Source of the DNA: Rhizophagus irregularis
Lineage: Eukaryota > Glomeromycota > Glomeromycetes > Glomerales > Glomeraceae
Direction: 5' to 3'
Assembly: GCF_026210795.1 (NCBI RefSeq)
Contig: NC_089434.1
Coordinates: 2,480,001 to 2,544,000 of the forward strand
Length of the DNA: 64,000 nt
The notes below the pieces were generated by a model. The model was not told the origin of the DNA, searched no databases, and saw only the letters and a list, made by a program, of their open reading frames with translations. Both the position numbers and the translations under genes were made by a program. Positions 1 to 11,743 of this stretch are shown piece by piece (position 1 is the stretch's first letter; each line of letters opens with the position of its first letter).

Positions 1-222
1 TGAAATATATCAAGGGGAAAGATCTGGAGAAATTTAGTGTAATGCGATTTTTCTTTTTTAGATTAATTTTTACTTTATTTTTTCTTAGGAGACTATATAG
101 CTTTGTTTTTAGTTAGTTTTATTTTTATATTTTTCTTTTTATTTTTTGTAAATTGTAAAGCTCGAATAAATTTAATAAAGATAAAGGCTACTATGCCACG
201 TTTGCCTAGTTTTTGACCAGTG
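1..222 (+). mobile_element. LINE 3' terminal fragment
   Basis: This stretch matches, almost base for base, the 3' untranslated end of the LINE copy at 49,497-49,717. It shares the motif around 'ggagactatatagctttg', the 'aataaagataaaggctac' tail and the final 'tgccacgtttgcc' block. The element continues upstream of the window. No coding sequence is left here. As in the other LINE-B copies, the tail ends in a short hairpin-capable sequence finishing in 'gaccagtg'. Confidence 0.8.
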
Positions 223-443
223 ATGATTCTTTAACTCTTTTACATTCTTAAATTTTAACTTTTAAACTTTGATAGTTTTTCTTGAGTTAATTAAACTTCA
301 CATAATAATTTCTGTTTATTTTATTCTGGACTTGATATTTTTATAATTGAATTATTAATTATTAATCGTTTTTTACAGTAAAACCACAATGATAACTTTT
401 TATTAATATTAATTCTTTATTTTTATTATAATTGAGCTCAGGC

Positions 444-655
444 AGGATCCTGCTTACTTATAATAAAGGTTACCATAGAAAATTGGATTTTTACTAATAA
501 TTTTTACCTTATTTTTTTTTTAAATTCTATTGGTTAATTAGCTAAAAAAGAAAAAAATCATAACAATGTAACATAAAATTTCCTTTTATAGTAGGATCTG
601 CAAAGAATTTTATATATGATTTTTACTTTAGACTTGGGGGTAACCTGCTCAGACC
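444..655. mobile_element. hAT-type MITE, copy 1 (3' end diverged)
   Basis: The sequence is about 90% like the element at 1041-1263. It starts with the same terminal motif 'aggatcctgcttacttataa' and shares the interior, including 'ggttaattagctaaaaa' and 'tagtaggatctgcaaagaa'. The right terminal repeat cannot be recognised, so this copy is probably truncated or rearranged at its 3' end. It has no coding capacity. Confidence 0.6.
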
Positions 656-1040
656 AAAAGCATTTGACAAAAGCAAAAGTCAAAAGCCAACCTTTTTATA
701 CATTTTAATGTTTTACAAAACTATAACATCTTTCCATTTAGTGTTCCAATCCATTAAGCTGGCGGATAAATGAATAAGGCATTTTATACATATATTTAAA
801 TATATAAGATAAATTCAAATTAGCGTATCAGATACTATCGTGCAGTATAATCTAATAAATTATATAAATTTAGCTCAAGTTAATATATATTCTTACTGCA
901 AACTATAATTATCTGATTATTTACATGGATAAATGAATGAGCCAGATAATTGAGTTAATTCCTGATCTGTAGCGTCCAATATCTATTAGCTTAGGTCAAT
1001 TTATAATTTATCAAAATATACTATAAGATAGACATCTGAT

Positions 1041-1263
1041 AGGATCCGCTTACTTATAATAAAGGTCACTGTAGAAAATTGGCCCTTTACTAATAGTTTT
1101 TACCTTATTTTTTTCTTAAATTTTATTGGTTAATTAGCTAAAAAGGAAAAAAATCATAACAATGTAACATAAAATTTTCTTTTATAGTAGGATCTGCAAA
1201 GAATTTTATATATAATTTTTACTTTAGGCCTGGGTGACTTATTTTATAAGTAAGCAGGGTCCT
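1041..1263. mobile_element. Complete 223-bp MITE with 8-bp TSD
   Basis: The left end 'aggatccgcttacttataa' and the reverse complement of the right end 'aggaccctgcttacttataa' are near-identical terminal inverted repeats. The element is flanked on both sides by CATCTGAT (1033-1040 and 1264-1271). An 8-bp duplication is the hallmark of hAT-type transposition. It is non-coding, so it must have been moved by a transposase in trans. Confidence 0.85.
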
Positions 1264-1307
1264 CATCTGATATATTTATTTGAATTTAGTTTGATATTGC
1301 AAGTATA

Positions 1308-1780
1308 CACAGGTCAAAAAGTGAAAAATCAGGCATCAATTAGTCACCAATCAGGAAGCTTGCTAACTTTTGATCCAGTGATCAGAAAAGAATGAAATAT
1401 AGCTCATTGGAATTGTCTCAACAAGACGAATCTAATGGTAGTAAAATCGCATCTCTAGGATTAATAGTTAATAAAAAATTAAATAAAATATAAATGATAC
1501 ATTTTTATTTTTATATTTTACTTAATTTCTCATCAAGTATTAATCCTAGAAATGCGATTTTACTACCATTAGATTCATCATGTTGAGCCGATTCCAATGA
1601 GCTATATTTCATCCTTTTCTGACCACTGGATCAAAGTTAGCAAACTACCTGATTGGTGATGATATTTGGCGAAAATGCCAATCAGGCACCAATCGGTCAC
1701 CAATCAGTCACCAATCAGTCACCAATCAACTACCTGATTGGTGACTGATTGGTGCCTGATTTTTTACTTTTTGACCTGTG
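1308..1780. mobile_element. Long fold-back (palindromic) element
   Basis: The two halves are inverted copies of each other. The left arm begins 'cacaggtcaaaaagt' and the right arm ends with its complement. Each arm carries a block containing 'atagctcattggaa', 'gattttactaccattag' and 'ttaatcctag'. The right arm has an extra tandem array of 'caccaatcagt'-like 10-11-mers (about 1679-1760). ATA flanks both ends, a possible 3-bp duplication. There is no ORF of substance. Confidence 0.65.
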
Positions 1781-3129
1781 ATATGTAAACCCATCCTATC
1801 CGTTTATCTATCAGTTTAACGCATTGGAACTTTGGTTCCATATAATTACGCCCATCTTTGAGTAACAACTAATTTCTATTCATACAATGAATTCTCATAT
1901 AATCATTTCATTAATACAATGGTAATTATAAATAAGTATTGTATAATAATATTACATCTTTATACATTATTGTATTCTTCTAATTATTCTTTCTACAGTT
2001 AATTATTTATCTTTCAGTTAAATGTTTATTCTTATTCCATTCAGTATATTATTCTTCTGATCATGTGATTATCCTGGTATCTACAATTATACCAGATTTT
2101 TGAAATTAAAGTAAAAAAGGACTAGTATTATTAACAGAACAATTTTAACACTCATTAGAGGTGAAATTCACCTTTTAGTAAATTTTATCAGTAAAATTAG
2201 TAAAGTTTATCATATTATGCAATTACAAATTTTTTTTCATTTGAATATAATAGTGAATTTTTTTATTTGTAATTTATTTATCGTAATCAAATGATTATAT
2301 GATGTAATGATAAACCAGTACACTATAAAAATTTTATCAAATTGTTTTATTTATAAATACAATATTTTATTTATAAAGACAATGTTAAACTTATAATGTT
2401 TAACTAAATTTTAGAGGCATATACGATTTATTTATTACTTTAAGTTGATTTTATAATAGGACTAGTAGTAAATAGTAAAAAAGACAAAAAAAACAAAGTA
2501 GAAAAAGAGATATAGAATTCATTTGCAGTCTGTAAAAAGAATATAAAATTTGTATAATGGTAAGAAAAATCAAGGTGATGAGGTATAATAGAAATAATAA
2601 AATAAGACAATAAGAAATAATAAAACTAATGAGAAATAATAGTATTAATGAGAAGATGAAAGTAAAAGAAAGAAAAAGAAAGTAAAAAAAATGAAGTTGA
2701 ATAAAATAAAAGGAATGAAATAAAAAAAAATAAAAAGAAATATGAAAATAAAAAGGATGAAAATGAAAATGAAATAAGGTGAAAAAAACAGATATAATGA
2801 AAAAACAGAACAAAAAGAATGTATTGAAAGGATTTTAAACAATATATATAAATGTAGATTTTGAGTTTGGTTAGCCGATATATAAAAATTTTTTCCTATG
2901 TAAGATTTATTATTGCTTATTTGATAACATAATTTTAAAATAGTTAGATATAATTATGCGTAGCAGGTATACTTATCAGCGGAATTGAATTTTTGAATTA
3001 TAACAGACGTAATTAAAATGCCGTAATTCACTGTAATTATATGTTTTATTAGTAAACATTTGTACTGACGTAATTGTTTTTGGCTATGCCGTAATATTTT
3101 GATATTGACTTTTTAATTCTACTGAGAAG
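1781..3129. other. Gene-free AT-rich spacer with purine-rich tract
   Basis: No gene is supported here. From about 2577 to 2842 the plus strand is almost free of C and dominated by runs of A with G, which produces spurious Phe/Leu-rich reading frames on the minus strand. At 2941-3100 there are motifs such as 'tgccgtaat', seen also in the TA-flanked MITE family near 41,150, 49,848 and 63,630. This suggests a decayed copy. Confidence 0.5.
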
Positions 3130-6118
3130 CAGTGTTGTACACAGACACCTGTCTGCAGCATTTTGCTTGGACGATATTGTCTGTGTCCCATGTCCGTTGT
3201 TCATGTCCCAAAAAATATTCCGATTTGTACTTGTCATACGAATATGTCCAAGTATTTCCGCAAGTTGTCCGAGACAAATTTATATGTCCGGCCGTCTGGA
3301 CATCCATATTCTAAGCCACACTATTTCATTATGCCACCACTTCCGACTTTGATAAATCAATATATTGTCAGAACTGACATTAAAGTTAATAAAAGCAACG
3401 TCCAAACTTTTTGTAAACCATGTATAGAAGAGTTGAGAGAAGAGGAAGGGTGTAAAATATGGTTTCCAAATAAAAAAGATCGTATAATTCAATATTTTAA
3501 AAAGTGTTCTAACTTTTTTACCAAAACAAAAGAAGAAGAACGAGAAGAAATTTTTGCACTTTTACATCTTAATAATGATAATAATACCCCGAATTTAGTT
3601 CCTCAAAAGAGAACATGTAAATATGTTTGAAAGTTAATAGCACATATTTTTTATTAAAAAACTTATAATAATATATATTTATGTTTCAGTTTCTATATCC
3701 TCTCAAGCCTCTTAGCGTCAGGTTCATCTCTCAAAATAATTAACCGTTCTTCATATTATGGACCCATGGATAACTATATTGTTCGATCTTTATCTAAAGA
3801 AGATTTACAAAAATTTTATATGTTATTATTTCGACTTACAGTTTCCTGTAGATGGGCGTTATCATGGGTAAATAACTCTGAAGCAAAAGAGTTATTTGAT
3901 TTCCTAAATCCATTTCTTAAACTACCTGATCGTCGTGTTCTTGGAGGAGATATTTTAAAACAAGTTGTAGATGATGCGGATAAGGCTATGGAAACTGCAC
4001 TTAAAGAAGATCAAATTGGTATAATGTTAACTTTTGACGGATGGGTTAATGTAAAGAATGAGCAATTGTTGGGAACTGTCTTGTTATCTTATGAGAGAAA
4101 ACCTTATCTCTGGAAAGCAGTAGACATCAGTTCTGAACATGAAAATTATACTACAGTAATGGATAAAATTGAAATAATGCTTACTGACTTAAAGAAAAAA
4201 GATATTACTGTTTGTGCTATAGTTACAGATAGCACACCAGCATATGCAGCAGCTCGGTAAGAAATTGGTATTTAATTATAAAAAAAAATAATATTTTAGT
4301 TTATCAATATTTATTAACACTTGATTTTTTATGCAGGCGTCGAATGAGAATTTCAAAAAGATCAATAGTATTTCTGCCATGTTTTGCTCATCAGATCAAT
4401 CTTTGTGTGGGTGAAATATTCAAGGAATCTACAGAATTTAAGACCACAATTGATCGTGCTATTCGGCTTGCTACTTTTTTTAAGAATTCAAATCATAAAT
4501 TCTTTATATCACGTCTAAGAGAACAGCAATATGAAACATATAAAAAATATATAGCGATATCTGTTCCAGGAGAAACGCATTGGAACAGTCTTTATTATAT
4601 GTGTATTAGCCTTTTAAAAACACAACAAGTATTACAAGTAAGTAAATTTATTAATTATTAATTAAATATTCAGTTAGTATTTTTATATTAATACTAATAT
4701 TATTTTTTAGATACTAGCTATCAATTTCAAACCACCAATTGTTGAAACTCGTCACCGGCAAGGAGAAGCACCAACTTTACCACATAAAATCTTTGAAACT
4801 ATTGATTCTTCTATATTTTGGAATCAAATTACGCTTATTAATGAAATTCTTGAGCTATATTGCAAAATACTTAATATGTTACAATGTGATAAGGCACGTT
4901 TATTTCAGGTAGTTCATAATATGAATTATTTAGTTCAATTTTGGTTAAATCGTTCAGATGATGCTCTTGCTACAAAATTAATTGACCGATTGGAAAAACG
5001 TTGGAAAGATTAGGAGCAACCTCTCCTATTATTATCTTATTTACTACATCCGGAATACCGAATGAAGCAATTCAGTAGTAAAGTTTCTAGTATTAATTAT
5101 TCAGAATTTGGAAAATGGTTGATGTATTATTATTATGCATGGTCTGGAAAAGAGCCAACACATATAATTTGCGAATTTGATGATTTTTGGTTGGCTAAAT
5201 ATCCATTTGATCTTGAAATATATAAACAATTTGATAATGATATTTGGCGATATTGGTGTTATGTTAGTGTTTCTACAAAAGAATTGGGTTTTGTAGCTTG
5301 TAGAATTTTTGGTATATGTGTTAATGCTGTGTCAGTTGAAAGACTTTGGAGTTGCATGGGGTTTTTACAAACAAAACGGCGTAATAGATTAATGGTAATC
5401 TTTTTTTTTTATATTTTATTATTATAATACAAATATTTATTAATTATTAATTTTTTTTCATAAATAGTCATCTAAAGCTCTTCAAATGAGCAAATTAAGA
5501 GCTGATATCACATATAGTCATCGACTTCATAATAGCCCAATATCTGTTGAATATACTACCACATTGGATGTTAATAACACAAACGAAACTAATCAAAATC
5601 CTGGTAATTTAAATGATTCGGAAAATAATAAAGATAATGATCCAGTCATTAATTTGGAAGCTGATCCCGAGCAATTAGAAGAAGGTTCAGATGATGAAAA
5701 TACTGAGTCACAATTAGAAAATGATTTTGGTGAGTATCTTCAAGGTTGGACAGATATGTTAAGGGAGAAGGAAAATGCTGATATCCTGGATGAGGAAGAA
5801 AATACTGAGTTCAATAATGAAAAAAGTAATATACCATTAGATGATATTACTCATCCTGCTAATGATGACAATGCTAAATGGAAATTATTAACTCTCTTTA
5901 ATTATAATATGGATATAAACTTACCATTTTAATTGAAATCTTGTGTAGTTATTATGAATATTATCAAATAAAATAAAATTTTCATCTAATTAAAAATAGT
6001 CACGTGATTTATATATAATGTCCGCAAATGTCCAGAACATAAAAAATACCGGACATGGACATGGACAGTCCTGTCCCGTTCTGTCCAATGTCTGTGTCCA
6101 TGTCCCATGACAACACTG
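3130..6118 (+). mobile_element. hAT DNA transposon (hAT-A), about 3.0 kb
   Basis: The ends form imperfect terminal inverted repeats: 'cagtgttgtac' on the left, 'cagtgttgtcatggg' as the complement of the right. Both subterminal regions are packed with 'tgtcc'/'atgtccg' repeats, typical transposase-binding clusters. The body encodes a five-exon hAT transposase. The 8 bases on either side (CTGAGAAG, TCCGGGAG) do not match, so one flank was rearranged after insertion or an end is misplaced. The right end abuts the replicon-like element starting near 6119. Confidence 0.75.
3331..5932 (+). pseudogene. hAT-A transposase, spliced, one premature stop
   Basis: Five exons fit GT-AG rules and keep frame: 3331-3616, 3716-4256, 4337-4637, 4711-5394 and 5468-5932, for 759 codons. 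The N-terminus has a BED-like zinc finger region (CKPC, residues about 30-33). Exons 2-3 carry the RNase H-like core with LTFDGWVN and IVTDSTPAYAAAR, followed by PCFAHQINLCVGEI. Exon 4 ends in the hATC dimerisation region (SVERLWSCMGFLQTKRRNRL). The tail is acidic. A TAG at 5011-5013 sits where relatives normally have Trp (W[KR]DWEQP context), a single G-to-A change. The start is the ATG in good frame with the zinc finger. Transposase family membership is strong; this copy is inactive unless read through. Confidence 0.8.
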
Positions 6119-6184
6119 TCCGGGAGGTGTCAGGTGGGTTTACACTTATAATATAAAAAATATAAATTTGCAAGTACAAAATGC

Positions 6185-6613
6185 TTACTCCTGTTGAGTC
6201 CATTCATTCCACTCCCAGTCCAGTCTCCAAGGATTGCCTCCCCATCTTTGTTCACTTAATGCATACTCTATAATTTGCCTCTCTTGGGGGTCCACGACCA
6301 TCCCATTCTTAAGCATTTTCTCCATAATATAAAGCTGATTCTCGGTAAGGCGGTCCATCCATCTTTTATAGAAGTCGTGTACATCTTCAAACATTATCCA
6401 GTCAATATTCCCTTTTACATACTGATTTCCGAGAGCTCAGATTTCCCAGTACATATTCCCGATTGTAGTGGCATAATTTTTCCACCTCTTATATGCCTTT
6501 TGACGAACCTCTCGCTATCACACGCTATCTACTTTACTCGCTGCAATAAGGTCAGTATCCAGGATCTTTGTGACAATGCGTTCGACTATTTCTACTGGTA
6601 ACCGGTCCAACAT
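6185..6613 (-). pseudogene. F-box-like protein remnant
   Basis: From ATG at 6613 a single frame of 143 codons runs to the stop at 6185, with three internal stop codons (two adjacent). The N-terminus LDRLPVEIVERIVTKILDT fits the F-box pattern (LPxE...I...IL...DL..A), which in fungi recruits targets to SCF ubiquitin ligases through Skp1. The rest is Trp-rich (RWGGNPWRLDWEWNEW near the C-terminus) and unrecognised. It is the last gene in the replicon-like block. An F-box ORF there could be a host-interaction gene of the element, which is inference. Confidence 0.5.
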
Positions 6614-6773
6614 AATGTTATGTTACTTACACTATAGCTATCTTCAATTACTGTATACTTATTACACACGGATAAAAAATATAGACTAAATTCGTACAAG
6701 ACCGCAGGACCACAGGAGCTGCTTATGCAAGAAGTTCTGTTAAGGTATTCTCAGCCTCGTTTTTAGTAATAGC

Positions 6774-7793
6774 TCACTTTGGGGGATTAGTTGATGAGTC
6801 CTTAGTCGCATTATAATACAATTTGAAGAGGACCTCAAGCTTATCTAGGAGAGCTTGTTTATTCTTGTATGATTCGCGGATTTTTGCTATCTTAGCAGTA
6901 TATGCCGCATTATCTGGGAAGAGTTTTCTGGCCACGAACTTCACATATGATACAGTATTCATTCGAATGAGAAAAAATAAATATGAACCTCGGGTTTACA
7001 CTTGGGATACTGCAAGACAGTAGAAGCGTCGCTCAGCCTTTTGTATCAATAGAGAGACTGGTCTATATAACCGAAAGATAGCAACTTTCTGGATAATCCT
7101 AGCCACTTTATTGTTCCTTCTTTCTATGTATCTCCTAAAGGCTTTTTGGATCGTTTCAGCATGATGAGTATAATAGTCGAATTTAAAATGCTTTGGGCAA
7201 CTATATAAATGTAGTCGTACTACTTGATCCATGGAAGCGTCGTCTCCCCATCTGCGATCAATAAAAGATTTACAGTAGGTACAGTATTACCTATTTAGTA
7301 GTCGTGATTAAGGTTGCTTGTCTAAACCTCTTCAAAATCCTACGATTAGTTTCGTCAAAATTTTACTATAGATTTATTATAGTTTCGGCAGAGTTTCGGC
7401 AGTTTCGGCATTTATAATAAGTTTTGGCAGTTTCGCCTTTCTCCAAAGTTTCGCCAGTTTTTTAATATAACTTTAATATAGTTTCGGCAGAATTTCACTT
7501 TTCGGCGAAACGCCATTTTGCCTAAACCCCTAGGTTTCAGCAAGCAACCTTAGTCGTGATACTATTCTCCTAATATGCACAATATAAGCATATATATCTT
7601 GACGAGACTTTGGATAAGGTGGCCGCTTATGAAAACCTATTCTACTATAAGTCTCATAATATTGCATAGCATTCTGAATACGCCTAGTCCACGTGTGGAA
7701 ACTTTCGTGGTCTTGTCTACCTAATCCATCTAAGTTTTGCATTTGGGTATCTCGTAAGATTACATGTTCTATAGGTTTATTCAATTATGCCAT
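6774..7793 (-). pseudogene. Unknown ORF with IQ-like motifs, split by a MITE
   Basis: Excluding the 244-bp MITE at 7309-7552 and one TSD copy, the frame is continuous from ATG 7793 to 6774 (about 256 codons). It is interrupted by in-frame TAA codons, including codon 3. The second half contains a CxxC...C..H cluster (YCTYC, SCPKH) followed by repeated IQ-like helices (AETIQKAFRRYIERR, ARIIQK, SLLIQKAERRF). IQ motifs usually bind calmodulin or light chains, but here they could be generic basic helices. It starts about 40 bases after the polymerase stop, so both may derive from one transcript. Function unknown. Confidence 0.45.
7309..7552. mobile_element. 244-bp hAT-B-family MITE, copy 1
   Basis: The ends are perfect inverted repeats (TAAGGTTGCTTG). 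It is flanked by the 8-bp duplication GTCGTGAT at 7301-7308 and 7553-7560. The interior is filled with 'tttcggca' repeats, the same subterminal motif as the full hAT at 17334-21766. It is the same length as, and nearly identical to, the copy at 28385-28628, which implies recent mobilisation. It disrupts the IQ-like ORF. Confidence 0.92.
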
Positions 7794-9572
7794 CACGGTA
7801 TGTCAGTAAAAAATATACCTACCGGTCCTTAGCAATCATGTCCAGATAACCTTGTTCCCATTTTTCACATGGCAGTATCCCGTGATTTCAAACTTGAAAG
7901 TCTTTAGAGTCGTATCTGCATTTTCTGGATAAGTGAAAAGCGCGGGGTTATCTGGCTGCTTTTCTAAAATAAATCCATCTGTATGGATACGTCGTACTTT
8001 ATCCTTGTATGGTTGAATTGCCTCAGATGTGATTTTGCGACCACGTGCTAATAAGAATGGGGCGATCCTGGGATACTCACCTTTGAAGGGATTACCCGGG
8101 TTTGTAAACTGGAATCGCCACTGGTCAGATCCTACTGGTATGATAGAGTCAAGTGTATGGCCCTCTGGAAATGTAAATGGGTCTGTTTGATCTGTGGTAA
8201 GGGTCTTGTAATTACGCTTCCTCTGGCATAATGCTTCCCATAATGTGTTGAGAATTCGCTTTGCCACACGGCCAGCTACGCTACCCTGGTTTTTAATTTT
8301 AAAAAAGAAGTGTACATACAGAACCCCGGATATCTCCAAAACAGGTCATAAGTCACACTTTCGGGCAAACATGGCATAGCAGCCTTTATCTTTATTAATT
8401 ATTTATCAAACTTTACAAAATTACATATAAGAAAAAAAAATAAAATAAAAACTAACTAAAAACAAAGCTATATAGTCTCCTAGAAAGAAATTAAAATTAA
8501 AAGAAAGTTCAAAAGAAAATTCGCTAATACTAAAACTTCCTAGATCTCACCCCTTGATATATTCCAACCAAAGTAGAAGCAACTATGCTAACAAAATAAC
8601 GAATGACGCGCCTACTGTTAAAATCGACACTCCATCCTGCAAAAGCGGTTATTAAGTAGCACCGTTAGATGACCTATAAAACCCGAAATGTGATTAAACC
8701 AAGATAATCCATATCGCATCGAGTTTTTTAACCAATCGGTTCCGGAATCACGTGAATCAACATGGGTCGGAGGTGGTAAAGACGAGTAAGGTAAATAAGA
8801 AGATTTGGGCAAACCTTTAGGCCTTGAAGACTGTTTAAGTTTTGAAGAAATGTGCATCGTATGTTCCCATAATCCTTTATCATACGAACGCGGATTCCAA
8901 ATTCGTTCACAGAATTTGTTGATAAAATTGTTATGTATGGCGGCAACCACCACTGGTCGAATGACAACATATCAGAGAAAATTCAGGTACCCGATTCTTC
9001 ACTAATTCTTCACAGATATATATATTATACAATCCCGATACTTATTCCCGATTGGGCTCAGGTTCTTGTTGCATTTCTGGATACAACCGGGCATAAATAC
9101 TTCATAAGTATTGGATTTCTATTGGTGAAGAATCGGGTTTCTGTTATTTTACAAATAAACGCCCAATATTTACCAAATTAATAACTGAATCTTTTGAAGT
9201 TTTAATAAACTATAAGGTGCAAATCGGATAAATATTATGTTAATATCGGATTTCTGATATTTTACTTATATTTATATAATATTTAAGTATTTATTTGGGT
9301 TATCATAAAGTATCGTTAAACGATACAATACACGCCGGGCAGTAATTGAAATCACGATATTTCAAATTGTTTTAATCAATTTATTACTATTCGTTGCAAT
9401 ATATTATATAGCAATATACTAATCAATTTTACAGTAATACATTTGCTTGCTATATTTAATCGTTGTTATATAGAAATAAACTACAAATCATTCTTGCGTA
9501 ATAAAAATATAAACTACAAATTATTATTAATATACGTGCTCTTTTAAATCTAACATTGCATTAATGCATTAA

Positions 9573-11182
9573 TTAAACCTGTTCATCAAGTTCGTTAGGT
9601 TCATCATTAATATTATCGATATTATCGATCTCATCTTGTGGTTGTACGTCGGATCCGTACGACTGTGATATCGACCAATCAGGGGCACCTTCAGGCGGTT
9701 TTGACTCGTCGATCCACGTTTTATCATCATACCAACGATGTCGTGAAAGTTTTACATGACTTATTTTCTCACCAACTCGGTCAGCCAAGCGAAGTAATTT
9801 ACGTCCCTATAAAAATGAAAAAGAGATAATAAGCAAATGTATACAATAACTATACAATTGTTTTATTTGATACTTACACGACGTGACCTCCAGGGCTTGT
9901 CATAAACATGAAGAACATGTTTATCCGTTTCAATTTTATTCTTAGGACGAACATGATCTTCGATTTCTTTTTTGGTGAGCTCTTCATCAGTTTCAGAAAC
10001 TTCATCACTGTGGAATCCTCCTTCATTAAATATGGTTTCACAGTCTTCCTTGAATTCTTCCCAAGATAATGATGACGGTTGAAATTCTTTAAGCGAGGCA
10101 TCATTAATATTGAACATATGCTCGATGCCTTTCTGACGTCGCTCTTTTTTCTATTGCAATCAGATATTAGTGATTAGGATAGAAAGGAACAAGATCAAGG
10201 ATTTTAATTTCATATTTCGGATGTCTTCAGTACTTACATCTTTTCTTCGAGAATTCGTTCCTTTTCTCTTCTTTTCAAATCTAGTCTTATCCGGATCAAG
10301 GCTAACCATCCAGCTTTCTCTACGATGGCGGTGTAGATTCTGTAAGACCCATTTCAATTCTATATCTTTGTATTGAAACCTTCCGGTCAAGACTCTAGCG
10401 ATCTCCTTCATGATGTGTTTTGAAACGTGTGGTGCAATTTCTACCCATTTTTTGGTATGATCCAATTGCAATGAATCATCGAGACCGCTAAGTATCTGCA
10501 CGACCTCATCCTTAATTTTATAAAAAAATATCGATTAAAAAATTTTGCTGAATAACCAATAGTTACTTGATACTCACATGGAACAACTTATATTGATCTT
10601 CGTCCATATCTTCAAGCAAAACCCGAGCACGTCGACGATATCCAGTTTCTGGTTCTGGCGTGAGTGATGTATTTTGTCTACTCCTTGGAACTGGTGTTGT
10701 CTGAGGGGTTGATGGCCATTCAGCTTGTAGGTCGTTCCTTGTTTGAGATTTCTTGAGGGTCCGAACTTCTTCCGTAAGTGCAGTGATAGCTCTGCTTAGG
10801 GCTTCGATATCTGTAAATTGAAATCATGACATTATATTCAAAATATGTAAAATAAAAAACATAATTATTATATTATAACCATACCATCATTCCTATTATA
10901 TCTTGTAGTTGAACACCCTCCTTGTTGACTTGGTGAACGACTATCTGAATAATTAGTCCTATTATGTCTTGTAGTCGAACGTCCTCTTTGTTGACTTGGT
11001 GAACGACTATCTGAATAATTAGAATAAGAAGAACGTCTAGACTTGTTCCTTCTTGAACGATAACGGTGACGACGATGTGGTGACATTGAGTTTGTTTGAT
11101 GATGGTTGTAAGAGGTTAAATTTGTTGTAGATAAGCGTCTTAAGCTTATTTTCTTAATTTTGAAAGGTCTTCTTCCACGCAT
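9573..11182 (-). CDS. Plavaka-1 companion protein with Arg/Ser-rich N-terminus
   Basis: Five exons (11182-10885, 10810-10578, 10510-10238, 10150-9878, 9806-9573) obey GT-AG rules and join in frame to 437 codons with no stop, so it is intact. The start is the first ATG after an upstream TTG. Residues 1-100 are basic and Ser/Arg-rich, with a duplicated block SDSRSPSQQ(R/G)G. Next comes a short coiled-coil-like helix (IEALSRAITALTEEVRTLKK), a middle helical region with a basic patch (KKRKGTNSRRKD), and an acidic C-terminus (DEIDNIDNINDEPNELDEQV). No catalytic motif is seen. RS repeats are typical of proteins in splicing bodies; here it may be an accessory DNA- or RNA-binding protein of the transposon, which is inference. 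Preservation while the transposase is broken is notable. Confidence 0.75.
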
Positions 11183-11743
11183 TTTTACCAAAATTTGTTA
11201 AAGGATAAAAAAAAAACAATACAATAAGGTAAAAGACGTTCTTTTATACCTTTATTTATTTCCACAATTAAAATATTATGATTATTAATAATATTTTTTT
11301 TTCCTATAATTAGATTAAATGTAATGATTACGATTTTTTTTAATGATTTAGATCAAAGTATAATGATATGGCAGAGAAAAAAAAAATCAGTTCGTGGGAA
11401 GAAAGGGGTCTTTATATATATTTTTTTTTTGTCATATGAGGACCGATAGGTCTGTCGAAAGTAACGAAATAGTCTATTAAATAAGCTTTTTTTGATTGAA
11501 TTTTTTTTTTCCTTTTTTTTCATGCCGATAAGTCTATTGAAAATAACGAAATAGTCTATTGAAGTATAAGCTTTTTTTTGATTCAAATAAAGGAACTTAT
11601 ATTGATTTAAATACAATAAATACAATAAATTGATAGTAACCTAATATGGTCAACAATGTCAATTATCAATCATACTAATATATCCGTTCATCGAAGAACC
11701 GGAAATTCATTTTTAATAAAATTTTTTTATATTATTATTTACA
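11183..11743. promoter_or_regulatory. Divergent promoter region of Plavaka-1
   Basis: This spacer separates the start codons of the companion gene (minus) and the transposase (plus), so it must contain both promoters. It holds a direct repeat of about 55 bp (11,442-11,495 and 11,525-11,583) with the shared core 'taacgaaatagtctatt' followed by an 'aagctttttt' run. Long T tracts lie next to it. The repeat could bind a regulator, possibly one of the two products; this is inference. Confidence 0.45.

Noticed and set aside
1679-1760. CRISPR-like short repeats
   Set aside because: Repeats are contiguous 10-11-mers without unique spacers and lie in a eukaryotic fold-back element.
2451-2842. Two minus-strand reading frames of 65-120 codons
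   Set aside because: They are Phe/Leu/Ser runs produced by a purine-rich plus strand; no domain, no start context, overlapping frames equally open.
3122-6126. An 8-bp target-site duplication for hAT-A
   Set aside because: CTGAGAAG and TCCGGGAG do not match; I could not find any shifted alternative, so no duplication is claimed.
11353-11625. 90-codon minus-strand frame in the Plavaka-1 spacer
   Set aside because: It is created by the direct repeat and T-tracts of the divergent promoter region.
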